Assembly (NCBI GenBank): GCA_007693555.1 | Contig: REDJ01000120.1 | Span: 1 to 32,111 of the forward strand | DNA: 32,111 bases | From: Bacteroidota bacterium | Lineage (GTDB): Bacteria; Bacteroidota; Bacteroidia; Bacteroidales; UBA7960 | Direction: 5' to 3' | Shown here: positions 10,175-19,065 of the stretch, piece by piece | Numbering within the stretch: position 1 is the first letter of the stretch | How the letters are laid out: each line of letters starts with the position of its first letter | Program-made: the position numbers and the translations under genes | Notes under the pieces: generated by a model | Database searches by the model: none | Told to the model about the DNA's origin: nothing | The model's input: only the letters and a program-made list of their open reading frames with translations

Positions 10175-11413
10175 TCAATCATTAGCCATATAATGCAGAA
10201 CTGATGCTTTTGAGGGTTGAAATAATTCATTGGCTGCTTTTCTCAAAGTTACATCATCCACTGCAAAATATTTTTCATTCTGTTTGTTTAATAAATCTGC
10301 ATCTCCAAGTAATTCATAATATGCGAGATTCATTGCCTTTGAGAGTATTCCTGCCTCAGCAAATGTATTGGTCGATTCAATTTTATTTTTTACTTTTTGC
10401 AATTCTCTTTCGGGAATAAGATTTTTTTGCAAATCAATCAACTCCTCCCATATGAGCTGTTCTGCTTTTTCAACTGATTGATTTTTATGAAGCTTACCCA
10501 TAATTGCAAAAAAGCCTTTATCTATACTTCCCGTAATCCATGCATTGGTTTCACTGAATATGTTCTTTTTTTTCACCAGGTTTTCCATAAGCCTGGCTGA
10601 ACGGCCACCACCAAGAACATCACTCAACATATCTGATATAAAAAAAGAGTTTTCCAAACGGGTACCGGTCGGAAAAGCAATGTATATTTCATCAAAAGGA
10701 ACATCCCTTTCCACTTTAAGCCTGCGCTCCTGAAACTGTGAAGGCTCCCGGTAAATATTCCTGGTATATAATTCACCTTCAGGAATATCTGAAAACCACT
10801 TTTGCACAAGTTTATAAGCGTAATCAGGTTCAATATCACCTGTTATAACAAGTATAGCATTATTGGGTCGATAAAAACGATAGAAAAAATCCTTTACCTG
10901 CTGCAGATTTGCATTTTTAACATGATCAATGCTTTTGCCAATAGTTGGCCATTGATAGGGATGTACTTTATACACCAGGGAGCGAAGCAATGCCCAGACA
11001 TCGCCGTAAGGTTGATTAAGATATGTTTGTCTGTATTCTTCCGAAACCACATTTTTCTGAATGGACAGCTTTTCTTCCGAAAAACTAAGGCCGAGCATCC
11101 TGTCAGATTCCAGCCAAAGTGCTGTTTCAATATTTTGACGTGGAATGGTTAAGTAATAATTTGTTATATCATTGTTAGTAAAGGCATTATTTTCACCTCC
11201 GGCCATTTGCAGGGCATTGTCATATTCAGGAATATTAACTGATCCTTCAAACATGAGATGTTCGAAAAGATGGGCAAAGCCGGTTTGCTCCGGATGTTCA
11301 TCACGCGCACCTACATCATACAGCACATTAACCGCAACCAGTGGAGTTGTGGTATCCTGGTGAACAATGAGCCGCAGGCCATTCTGTAAAGTATAACGTT
11401 TGAAATTTACCAT
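10175..11413 (-). CDS. M16-family zinc metallopeptidase, catalytic subunit
   Basis: A 412-residue M16 peptidase. The inverted zinc motif HLFEH is at 48-52 (H48, E51 catalytic base, H52), and the third ligand glutamate lies about 75 residues on in VVSEEYRQ (E125/E126). The surrounding TGFAHLFEHLMFEGS is classic. No signal peptide is visible, so the enzyme is probably cytoplasmic. The C-terminal half carries GGGRSARLMENLVKKK but not the full RxxxxxYxY substrate motif, which the partner gene downstream has. The start codon overlaps the stop of the OstA-like gene in the string ATGGTAA, which suggests translational coupling. The natural substrate is unknown; the family typically degrades oligopeptides and presequence-like peptides. 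Confidence 0.93.
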   Translation of the reverse strand: MVNFKRYTLQNGLRLIVHQDTTTPLVAVNVLYDVGARDEHPEQTGFAHLFEHLMFEGSVNIPEYDNALQMAGGENNAFTNNDITNYYLTIPRQNIETALWLESDRMLGLSFSEEKLSIQKNVVSEEYRQTYLNQPYGDVWALLRSLVYKVHPYQWPTIGKSIDHVKNANLQQVKDFFYRFYRPNNAILVITGDIEPDYAYKLVQKWFSDIPEGELYTRNIYREPSQFQERRLKVERDVPFDEIYIAFPTGTRLENSFFISDMLSDVLGGGRSARLMENLVKKKNIFSETNAWITGSIDKGFFAIMGKLHKNQSVEKAEQLIWEELIDLQKNLIPERELQKVKNKIESTNTFAEAGILSKAMNLAYYELLGDADLLNKQNEKYFAVDDVTLRKAANELFQPSKASVLHYMAND

Positions 11414-12930
11414 TGAAAAATATCTTCCTTTCTCTGTGGACGTTTATCTGTTATCCATCTGAAATGTTGTAAAAAACGCTCATCCATGGGAATTTCCTCA
11501 GGTGGAAACAAATTCGCATCAGCATTGGTGAAAAGTCTTATACGGCTCACTGCATTATCCTCCAGAAAAATTTGCATATCAGATGACAATGACTTATTGA
11601 TTCCTATAAGATGTTCATTTTCATCTCTCACATAATATAGTGCTTCTCCATTGCCGAATACGTCTATTCTACGTAGCTCATTCTCAAAAAAGTGTCCAAC
11701 AATTCTTCTTCCTCTTATTTGATTGAAAGCAGTGGTATCTTCTTTGGAAACAATAAACGCTGCATCAAAAAGGTGAATGGATTCAACGCGATTGTTTTCT
11801 GCTGTTTTAAGCTCTATCCTGTTGGCCGTTAACTGATGATTATCTGACCAAAGCACAGGATTGTTGAAAAGATAAATGGTTGAATCTGAAAAATTGTAAA
11901 CTATTGAATCGCTCAGGCCTTGTATATCCTTTCTGAAAAATTTAGCCTTGTGGTAAGCAAATAATAACCTTTTATCATTTTCTTCATCATGTATAGAACG
12001 CAGAGTATCAGCATGCAAAAACAAAGAGTCTCCCTGACCAATCACAGTAAGAACGGCGTTTTGTGTAACTTCTGAAAAGAATTCATGCTCAAAATGCTCT
12101 GCAAAATGGCCTGTTACCAGGGTTTGTTGAACAGAATCTTTTAAAAGCACATTATTTATGGCTTTTCCATACCCCCGGTTTCTGTCATAAAACAAACTAT
12201 CACCCGACAAGTATTGCTCACCATTGGTAAACCATGCATCCCGGCTGAACCTGGCAATATCATTTCTTGTATCATACCATCCGTTTTTGCAGAAAATGGT
12301 ATTTTCATCACTTACAATAGTTGTAGGACCGAAAAAATATGCAACTTCAGTCATTGTATTGTAATGCAATGTATCAGAATTCATTACATATTGAGGATTT
12401 ACAAGCACAACTTCATCCCTGAAGTAAAAATCTTTCTGGTCGGCATAGTAAAAGCCCCATTTACTGGTAAGCGTATTTTCAACATCCACAATCTTCCCGC
12501 CATCAATATAGTTTGCAGTATTGGTTTCAAGGTTGTAAAATAAATGCTGTGTGGTAAGAGTCATTTGATCATCAATCATTTTCACGTTTCCGTGAAGTTC
12601 AGCAATACGGGTATTTCCGTTATAATAGAGTTTATCACCGAATATCTTAACCGTGTCGTTGACATTGATAAACACATTGCCATATGCATTAAACCGGTTA
12701 TCGACGGTAAACTGCCAGGCACTGTCACAGCGCATAGTTGCATCTTCATGCCGGAATTTCACATCTCCGATTAACCTGCGGGCATCGGGAGCAATGCTCC
12801 TGTCAAAACGCATATCATCAGCGCGAAGTAAATCCACACGGGTAGGTCTCCTTGACTCCTGCGAAAAACATTCCACAGCAATTACAGTTGTAAAAACAAG
12901 AAAAACAATATAAAAAAATGAAAACTTCAT
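11407..12930 (-). CDS. OstA/LptA-like LPS-transport or outer-membrane assembly protein
   Basis: A 507-residue exported protein with a signal peptide about 1-24 (FFYIVFLVFTTVIAV, cleavage near CFSQ). The mature protein is a long series of short beta-strand repeats of the OstA/LptA jellyroll type: VKFRHEDATMRCDSAW, GNVFINVNDTVKIFGDKLYY, GNVKMIDDQMTLTTQHLFYN, then YLSGDSLFYD, SLFLHADTLR, HQLTANRIEL. This is the Bacteroidota OstA-like family, presumed to carry or insert lipopolysaccharide across the periplasm. The final segment lacks a beta-barrel LptD domain, so it is a bridge-like component. It is the first gene of the block with the M16 pair (7-base overlap), and other outer-membrane biogenesis genes lie further downstream. 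A 181-base gap separates it from the transporter gene upstream; I see no good -7 box there. Confidence 0.88.
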   Translation of the reverse strand: MKFSFFYIVFLVFTTVIAVECFSQESRRPTRVDLLRADDMRFDRSIAPDARRLIGDVKFRHEDATMRCDSAWQFTVDNRFNAYGNVFINVNDTVKIFGDKLYYNGNTRIAELHGNVKMIDDQMTLTTQHLFYNLETNTANYIDGGKIVDVENTLTSKWGFYYADQKDFYFRDEVVLVNPQYVMNSDTLHYNTMTEVAYFFGPTTIVSDENTIFCKNGWYDTRNDIARFSRDAWFTNGEQYLSGDSLFYDRNRGYGKAINNVLLKDSVQQTLVTGHFAEHFEHEFFSEVTQNAVLTVIGQGDSLFLHADTLRSIHDEENDKRLLFAYHKAKFFRKDIQGLSDSIVYNFSDSTIYLFNNPVLWSDNHQLTANRIELKTAENNRVESIHLFDAAFIVSKEDTTAFNQIRGRRIVGHFFENELRRIDVFGNGEALYYVRDENEHLIGINKSLSSDMQIFLEDNAVSRIRLFTNADANLFPPEEIPMDERFLQHFRWITDKRPQRKEDIFQW

Positions 12931-13046
12931 TACATTAAAGTCAATAATCTTTGCTTACATAAAACAGCGCAGATCATGTATTATTGTTAAGAATGAAAAG
13001 ATTATGCCGGAATAAATATAATTCAATTTTAAAGGTAAATAAGAAT

Positions 13047-13084
13047 ACTATCTGCCTGCAAAAAATTGGTAAGATAGTTTTTTT
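13047..13084. terminator. hairpin between AGCS and OstA-like genes
   Basis: ACTATCT (13047-13053) pairs with AGATAGT (13072-13078). The stem can extend by GCC/GGT past one bulged A, around an 11-base loop. Six T follow on the plus strand (13079-13084), so the intrinsic-terminator polarity is plus, yet both flanking genes are on minus. On minus the bases after the stem are only moderately T-rich (ATTCTTATTT). It may end AGCS transcription inefficiently or block antisense transcription. Confidence 0.4.
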
Positions 13085-13111
13085 ATAAAAAGTTCAATTT
13101 AGAAACACCTG

Positions 13112-14833
13112 TCAATAAGACTTTTCCTCCGGATGATCTTTTCGGAAGTCTTTCCAGTAATCAACAATTGTTTGTTTGATTTCTTTGTGAAGCAACAATA
13201 TTCCCACAAGGTTAGGAACGGCCATAAAAGCTATTGTAATATAAGAAACCGCCCAGATAATGGTTGTATCGGTAAAAGCTGCCAAAAAGAAAGCAAGTAC
13301 ATAAAGAACTCTGTAGTGCAGCACATATTTAACTCCAAAAAGATAGGTAACAGAGCGGTCACCATAATAAGACCATGAAATAGCGGTTGAAAAAGCAAAC
13401 AACAGCAAACCAATAGCAACAATATATTGGCCAAAATTGCCGAGAAAACTTCGTGTAAATGCTTCTGCTGTAAGCGGGGCACTATGGATAAGCGATTCAC
13501 CGGAAAAAGAAACCGCTGTGCCTGTTTCCTGCACCCTTCCGTTAACAACTACAACCTCACCTGAAAAAGGTTCTCCCTGATGAGTTACCCTTACATTCTC
13601 TGCAATCGATCTGGCATGAAGGATGGTGATTTCGTTGTTGATTTTCTGGTTTATTCTGCCATTTACTACCTCAAGGCTTCCGGTAAATCTTGGCAGGTTG
13701 AGCGAACCATCATAGAAGCTGAATAGCTTTTTTACATCTTCAGGGTCTTCAGAATCAAAATATTCTGCCAGAATAATCTGGTCCGCACGCTGGAAACTAT
13801 TTTCTACTTTATCCTTCCAAACACCTGATGACAGCAATACAAGACCTGTAATTGTGCAAATGACAATTGTATCAATAAAAGGCTCCAGCAATGCAACAAC
13901 ACCTTCCGATACAGGTTCATGTGCCCGGGCTGCTGAGTGAGCAATAGGTGCTGAACCCTGACCTGCCTCATTGGAGAATAATCCACGATTTACCCCGCGG
14001 TTAAATGCATAAATAATAGAAGCTCCCAAAAATCCACCTGTTGCTGCGGTTCCTGTAAAAACATCAGAAAATATAGAAACAATGGATGGTATGATGTTAT
14101 CGTAATTATAAACAAGAACAGCAAGTGCACCGATGATATAAATTATTGCCATTGTGGGCACTAACCTTGAGGTAACCTGTGCAATTCTCTTGATACCTCC
14201 AAGAATAACAAAAGCAAGCAAAACAGACAGCACTGCTCCGATTGCAATCTGAGGTATGCCAAATGTTGAATACATAGCTCCGGCAATGCTGTTGATCTGA
14301 GGCATATTACCTGTACCTATGGAAGACATAATTGTGGCAGCAGCGAAAAATGCTCCCAGCCATGCTCCCGTATTGATTACTTTTTTATTGGGAAGAGTAA
14401 TATTCAATCTTTTCTTCATATAGTACATGGGCCCACCTGCAATCCTGCCTTCGCTGTCAGTTTCCCGGTATTTATGAGAAATGGTGACTTCAACAAACTT
14501 GGTAGTCATACCCAGCATACCGGTAACCAGCATCCAGAAAAGTGCTGCCGGCCCACCCAGATGTATTGCAAGAGCTACTCCGGCAATATTTCCCGTACCC
14601 ACAGTACCTGACAATGCGGTTGTTAATGCTTGAAAATGAGAGGTATCACCAATGTCTCCCACCCTATCATAACGGCCGGTAACAACTCTTAGAGAGTGCC
14701 TGAAATAACGTATTTGCGGAAAACCCAGGTAAAGGGTGAAGAACAATCCTGTAAACAGCAAAAGGTATACAAACCAGGGGCCTCCCCCTAAATAACCATC
14801 CAAAAAGGTTAAAAAATCGTGAACTTTTTCCAT
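13112..14833 (-). CDS. AGCS-family sodium:alanine/glycine symporter with inserted domain
   Basis: A sodium-coupled amino-acid importer of the inner membrane. The AGCS signature [10 protein letters not shown] is at 76-85, with [13 protein letters not shown] following, and [20 protein letters not shown] at about 277-296. About ten or eleven hydrophobic segments are visible. At 573 residues it is roughly 100 longer than typical members. The excess is one block, about 340-452, between the segment [13 protein letters not shown] and the segment starting [18 protein letters not shown], where ordinary members run directly on. The block is hydrophilic and contains two similar strands, [11 protein letters not shown] and [11 protein letters not shown], about 40 residues apart, which suggests a small beta domain. 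It follows the NSS symporter gene by 68 bases and may share its transcript. Substrate preference (alanine or glycine) is by family only. Confidence 0.92.
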   Translation of the reverse strand: MEKVHDFLTFLDGYLGGGPWFVYLLLFTGLFFTLYLGFPQIRYFRHSLRVVTGRYDRVGDIGDTSHFQALTTALSGTVGTGNIAGVALAIHLGGPAALFWMLVTGMLGMTTKFVEVTISHKYRETDSEGRIAGGPMYYMKKRLNITLPNKKVINTGAWLGAFFAAATIMSSIGTGNMPQINSIAGAMYSTFGIPQIAIGAVLSVLLAFVILGGIKRIAQVTSRLVPTMAIIYIIGALAVLVYNYDNIIPSIVSIFSDVFTGTAATGGFLGASIIYAFNRGVNRGLFSNEAGQGSAPIAHSAARAHEPVSEGVVALLEPFIDTIVICTITGLVLLSSGVWKDKVENSFQRADQIILAEYFDSEDPEDVKKLFSFYDGSLNLPRFTGSLEVVNGRINQKINNEITILHARSIAENVRVTHQGEPFSGEVVVVNGRVQETGTAVSFSGESLIHSAPLTAEAFTRSFLGNFGQYIVAIGLLLFAFSTAISWSYYGDRSVTYLFGVKYVLHYRVLYVLAFFLAAFTDTTIIWAVSYITIAFMAVPNLVGILLLHKEIKQTIVDYWKDFRKDHPEEKSY

Positions 14834-14901
14834 ATTGTTTTATTAAGATTTGTGAATACAAGCAATCTAAAAAAGCCGATTCAGAATATATATTAAAATT
14901 T

Positions 14902-16269
14902 TCAGGTTCTTAGAATACCAATTGCGTTCAGGAAAATAATTGCAATAGCAACCGGAGCAATAAAACGGATCAAAAAGCGAAATATAAAATATATTCTTAG
15001 TTTAAATAATCCATTATTCGACATTTCATCTTTTACATCGCTGTTTCGCATATACCATCCAACAAAAACTACAATCAATAGTCCGCCTAACGGAAGTAAA
15101 ATATTAGAAGCTGCAAAATCAAGAGTATCAAAAATATTTTTCCCTCCAATTGTAATTCCTTTAAAAGCACCCCACGATAATGTGCAGAACAAACCTACAA
15201 ATGCAGCTGACACAGCAGTAACAAGTGTGGCGTATTTACGTTTTATATTAAATTCTTCTGTCAGAAATGCTACTACAACTTCCATGATAGAAATGGAAGA
15301 AGTAAGGGCAGCAATTGCAAGCAAAATAAAAAAAGCAATACTTATGAAGTAACCCCCGGGTATTTGCAAAAAAACATTGGGCAAGACCATGAAAATCAAT
15401 CCTGCGCCACCCTGCTCAGGAAGCATACCAATGGAAAACATAGCAGGGAAAATAGCAATACCGGCTAATATGGCAATAATAACGTCGGCAACAGAAACTT
15501 CGAAGGCAGTATTGGAAAGATTGGTCCTGTCAGGAAAATAGGAGGAATAGGTAATCAATGCACCCATGCCAATGCTGAGAGAGAAAAATGCCTGACCTAA
15601 TGCACCCAATATGACTCCCGAATCAAGCTTGCCGAAGTCAGGTTTAAAAAGGAAAACAAGACCTTCAAAAGAGCCGGGAAGTGTTACTGAACGGATGGAT
15701 AATGTTATAAGCAGCAAAAGTAAAAAAGGCATAAGAATTTTGGAATATTTTTCTATCCCCTTTTTCACTCCTGAAAGGATAATGGCGGCAGTTAAAGTGA
15801 TGAAAATCAATTGCCAGAATAACGGTAAAAATGTGGATGTCTGAAATAATTCAAACATGTGCGTTAGCTCAGCAGTATCTCTTCCCTGAAACCCGTTACT
15901 GAATGAAAGATAAACATAATGGAGAGTCCATCCGGCAATTGTACTGTAAAAAGCAAGAATTACAAACGCTGCAACAATACCCATAACACCAATTATGGGC
16001 CACCAGGTTTTTGGAGCAATTTCCCTGAAAGCTCCAAAGGTATTTCGCTTTGCTTTTCTTCCAATAATAAACTCTGAGAGCATAACCGGAATCCCCAATA
16101 GCAAAACGAAGCTCAGATAGACCAGCAGAAATGCCCCTCCTCCACTTTCCCCAACTACATATGGAAATCTCCATATATTACCTAGTCCTATGGCCGAACC
16201 TGCTGCTGCGGCTACTATTCCAAATTTGCTGGTAAATCCGTCACGATTACCTCCGGTGCCTGTTGACAT
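14902..16269 (-). CDS. NSS-family sodium-dependent amino-acid transporter
   Basis: A LeuT-fold inner-membrane symporter of 455 residues. The first helix carries the sodium and substrate signature GSAIGLGNIWRFP (24-36), with A26, N31 and R34 at the positions of LeuT A22, N27 and R30. About eleven hydrophobic segments follow, and the length resembles short bacterial members such as MhsT. Other family blocks include YSTIAGWTLHY (helix 3) and LGALGQAFFSLSIGMGALITYSSYF (helix 6 region). A tryptophan, tyrosine or branched amino-acid substrate is possible, but the sequence alone does not settle it. A -7 box stands about 40 bases upstream, and the AGCS gene follows after 68 bases, giving two sodium-driven amino-acid importers in a row. 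Confidence 0.93.
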   Translation of the reverse strand: MSTGTGGNRDGFTSKFGIVAAAAGSAIGLGNIWRFPYVVGESGGGAFLLVYLSFVLLLGIPVMLSEFIIGRKAKRNTFGAFREIAPKTWWPIIGVMGIVAAFVILAFYSTIAGWTLHYVYLSFSNGFQGRDTAELTHMFELFQTSTFLPLFWQLIFITLTAAIILSGVKKGIEKYSKILMPFLLLLLITLSIRSVTLPGSFEGLVFLFKPDFGKLDSGVILGALGQAFFSLSIGMGALITYSSYFPDRTNLSNTAFEVSVADVIIAILAGIAIFPAMFSIGMLPEQGGAGLIFMVLPNVFLQIPGGYFISIAFFILLAIAALTSSISIMEVVVAFLTEEFNIKRKYATLVTAVSAAFVGLFCTLSWGAFKGITIGGKNIFDTLDFAASNILLPLGGLLIVVFVGWYMRNSDVKDEMSNNGLFKLRIYFIFRFLIRFIAPVAIAIIFLNAIGILRT

Positions 16270-16309
16270 ATTATTGCTTTTGGTTTTTCCTGGTTTTTTT
16301 GCAAAAGCC

Positions 16310-16317
16310 CAAAAATA
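16310..16317 (-). promoter_or_regulatory. -7 box upstream of the NSS transporter
   Basis: TATTTTTG on the minus strand fits TAnnTTTG and predicts a leader of about 35-40 bases. The nearest TTTG upstream is only 13 bases away, short of the usual spacing, so the -33 element is uncertain. Confidence 0.4.
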
Positions 16318-16410
16318 TAAAAAATATCAGCAAAGCAGGGGATTTTTAAACAAAGAATTTATAAGCAGGCTTATATCTGAAATAAAACTTGTCAAATTTT
16401 TTTTTCAACC

Positions 16411-17748
16411 CTACTTCAGATAATTTTCGATAGCTCCTTTGTTAACTAAAATCACTTCAGCTCCGGGAGTTTTTTTTCGCCAAAAAAGAAAGCCCCTTTT
16501 TTCCGGAGGTTTCACATAAACACCCTGCCAGAAAAAATCACTGTAAAGTGCATTTGTTATCAAGCCACCATCTACAATGAGTCGTGCACCAGGTTCTAAT
16601 ATAATTGATGCCTCCGGTACCATCTCCAATGTCCCGGTCAGATGAAGACTATTGCCCTCTTTTATTAGGATATCCTGGTAAAACTTTATATTATCTGTCC
16701 ATTTTTGGTTGGAATTAACAGTAAATGGATTGTCTGAATAAGCCCATGTATATTTACGTGCACTTTTCAGAGCAAGCGCTCTGTTCATTCTGCCCATTTG
16801 TAAGGGGGTAATGTTAACTGCACCTCTGTTACCTCCCATCATATTATTTGTACAGGTAGTCTCAGGATCGTTTCTGTCACAACTCCATCCACCCTGATGA
16901 AAGCATATATCGCACCCGGGTCTGGGATTCTCACACCAATCCTGCTTTTCAAAACCAAAAAGATCAAAAAGGAAATCAGGATGAGAAAAATTGCAGAATT
17001 CTGAATCATACGGATGCCTCAAATCCAGATTATGTCCCATTTCATGCGATACATGTATCATCAAAGCCCAAAAATGAAAATCTTCCAGGTTTTCCCGTAT
17101 TTCTATCACAAAACCAACATTGTAGGAATCTGTTTCCAGGTTGCCTGAAGACGGGTAATTTGCGTATCCTGAACCACCTCTGCAATCACCTTGTGTTAAA
17201 TGTATATTCAAATACCTTCGCTTATGTGGGTGTTTATTGAAAACTGCTTCATTGAGCTGTCTGCCATGAAAGCAACCAATATCCATCATTTCTGAGTTTC
17301 TGTAAAAACTGATATCCTTAATTTCAAACTGAATGTGGGAATCGGTAAGGTAATCAACTCCTTCAACAGGGTGTGAAGGTGCCGGATTGTTTCTAAACCG
17401 ATAGTTCATCCACTTAATAATTTGGGATATTTGTTCAAGGACCTCGTCGGTTTCCTGGAAGCTGCCACTTCCATCATCGTATTGCCATATGTTGAAAGCA
17501 ACATAGATAGTTTTCACTACTTCATTCAATGGCTGACCCGGAACATAATTTTTCTGATGAGAGAAAAAGTCTTTCATTTCCTCAAAGGGACCATAATCCT
17601 GAATGTTAAAATTATCCGGGTCAGTTTTAAACTGGGCATTACCTGTTGGAGAAATTAAGAGAATAATGGTTGCTGTGAAGAATACAAAAATGGAGTATAA
17701 TTTACTTCTGACAGGATTTAGCAAGATTGGATAAAAAAGCTTTAGCAT
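16411..17748 (-). CDS. secreted Cys-rich metzincin-like metalloprotease
   Basis: A 445-residue protein with an N-terminal hydrophobic signal (SIFVFFTATIILLISPTGNA, cleavage about residue 38). The zinc motif HEMGHNLDLRH (235-245) is a metzincin HExxHxxGxxH with Asp242 where the conserved Gly should be. A Met-turn candidate follows at TNNMMGG (about 300-306). Between them is a Cys-rich loop (C252, C272, C279, C282, C290, C299), with C159 and C189 before the motif; disulfides are likely in a secreted protein. The closest type I recognise is the M43/pappalysin-like group of Bacteroidota. The tail (about 355-445) has the G-rich alternating pattern of short right-handed beta repeats (ASIILEPGARLIVDGG) and ends abruptly at VILVNKGAIENYLK, with no visible T9SS sorting domain. 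It may be C-terminally shortened. It is divergent from the next gene on the right. Confidence 0.8.
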   Translation of the reverse strand: MLKLFYPILLNPVRSKLYSIFVFFTATIILLISPTGNAQFKTDPDNFNIQDYGPFEEMKDFFSHQKNYVPGQPLNEVVKTIYVAFNIWQYDDGSGSFQETDEVLEQISQIIKWMNYRFRNNPAPSHPVEGVDYLTDSHIQFEIKDISFYRNSEMMDIGCFHGRQLNEAVFNKHPHKRRYLNIHLTQGDCRGGSGYANYPSSGNLETDSYNVGFVIEIRENLEDFHFWALMIHVSHEMGHNLDLRHPYDSEFCNFSHPDFLFDLFGFEKQDWCENPRPGCDICFHQGGWSCDRNDPETTCTNNMMGGNRGAVNITPLQMGRMNRALALKSARKYTWAYSDNPFTVNSNQKWTDNIKFYQDILIKEGNSLHLTGTLEMVPEASIILEPGARLIVDGGLITNALYSDFFWQGVYVKPPEKRGFLFWRKKTPGAEVILVNKGAIENYLK

Positions 17749-17975
17749 GGGGTTATTTATTTAAGTAGAGATATCAAGGTAAAAAAAGAATTAAAGGATT
17801 TTAAAAAAATCAAATATGATACCAAAATCAGTTCATCCTCTTTGGTCGATAAAACATTCTGAACCCAGGTAGTAAAAAAACAAAAAAGAACACTGAAAAA
17901 TTGCACAATTCAATTTTTTGTTCTAAATTAAAGTAATCTTATCTCAAATCGATATGGCATTATCATAAGTTAGCT

Positions 17976-18932
17976 ATGGGCTGGAAAGATTACTTCTATT
18001 TTACAAAAACTGAAAGAAACGGAATTGTTGTCCTATCCGTTCTTTTGATTATTATCATTATTCTGCCATTTTTTTACCCCATATTGTTTCCGGCTAAAGT
18101 TTATGATTTCACCGAGTTTAATGACAAAATAGAAAAGTATGAAAAACTACGGGCAGAATACCATGAAGCCAGAATTGCTTTGGAAAAAACCCGCATTGCT
18201 GAACAAACAATCAAACCGGAACTTGTGCTAACCCTGGCTGCTTTCAATCCCAATCTGCTGAACAGGGAAGAGTTTGTGGAAATGGGTTTTCCTGAAAGAA
18301 TTGCCGGCAATATTGTGAACTACAGAAATGCAGGCGGAATTTTCAGATTCAGAGAAGACTTGAAGAGGATATTCAGTATAGATGAAGATTTTTACAGCCG
18401 GATAGAAAATTACATCGACTTGCCTTCACGTGAAGAGCATGAGCGAACGCGCAGGGAGGAATTACAAGCCCGGGCTCTTGCCAGGGACACTTTACCTGAT
18501 AACCGAAGACAACCCAGCTGGGCCAGTGTACTTATTGATATCAACAAGGCAGATACAACTGAATGGCAGCAAATAAGAGGTATAGGGCCGGTTTTCAGCA
18601 GAAGAATTGCTTCCTACAGGGATTTGCTGGGAGGTTTCTATTCTACTGAGCAATTGATGGAAGTTTATGGTATGGACTCAAGTCGTTTTGAGCAAATTTT
18701 ACCTCATGTTTTTATAAGTGATTCTATTGAACTGAGAAGAATAGATATCAATACTGCCGATTTTGCAACACTGATACGTCATCCATACCTTGACCGCAAC
18801 CAGGTAAATTCTATTTTGCGAATGAGAGAACTGCACGGAAAATATACTTCTTTAAATGACATTTTGCGTTCAGAACTGATAGATGATTCTGTTTTCCAAA
18901 GAGTTGCACCTTACCTGGTAGTTTATCCTTAA
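17976..18932 (+). CDS. membrane-anchored helix-hairpin-helix (ComEA-like) protein
   Basis: A 318-residue protein with an N-terminal cytoplasmic stub, one hydrophobic segment (about 17-39, VVLSVLLIIIIILPFFYPILF) and a charged, probably coiled stretch (45-77). Three helix-hairpin-helix regions follow: about 88-147 (FNPNLLNREEFVEMGFPERIAGN...), 186-247 (IDINKADTTEWQQIRGIGPVFSRRI, the best match to ComEA) and 254-316 (IDINTADFATLIRHPYLDRN). The pattern DINxADxxxLxxxxGIGPxxAxxIxxYR is the DNA-binding fold of the ComEA family. In competent bacteria ComEA holds incoming DNA in the periplasm. Here no com genes are adjacent, so a role in DNA uptake is only possible. The 227 bases upstream hold the divergent start region shared with the metzincin gene, without a clear -7 box. 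Confidence 0.85.
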   Translation: MGWKDYFYFTKTERNGIVVLSVLLIIIIILPFFYPILFPAKVYDFTEFNDKIEKYEKLRAEYHEARIALEKTRIAEQTIKPELVLTLAAFNPNLLNREEFVEMGFPERIAGNIVNYRNAGGIFRFREDLKRIFSIDEDFYSRIENYIDLPSREEHERTRREELQARALARDTLPDNRRQPSWASVLIDINKADTTEWQQIRGIGPVFSRRIASYRDLLGGFYSTEQLMEVYGMDSSRFEQILPHVFISDSIELRRIDINTADFATLIRHPYLDRNQVNSILRMRELHGKYTSLNDILRSELIDDSVFQRVAPYLVVYP

Positions 18933-19065
18933 ATGGTTTTTCAATTCAAGTATGTCATTAAACAAAACTGATATTGCTTTGTTGTTTAAACGTGGACTAA
19001 ATAAAAATAAGACAATTATTTTGTGTTTAACTTAATTAAAAGAACAGAAAAGTAAAACAGAAAGG

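Noticed and set aside
16361-16374. ATAAG/CTTAT hairpin after the metzincin gene as a terminator
   Set aside because: The stem is only 5 bp and A/T rich, with no U tract on minus.
17774-17781. TACCTTGA as the metzincin promoter
   Set aside because: One T short of the consensus and no -33 element at suitable spacing.
19016-19023. TTATTTTG as the dismutase promoter
   Set aside because: One base off the TAnnTTTG consensus and no -33 element at the right distance.
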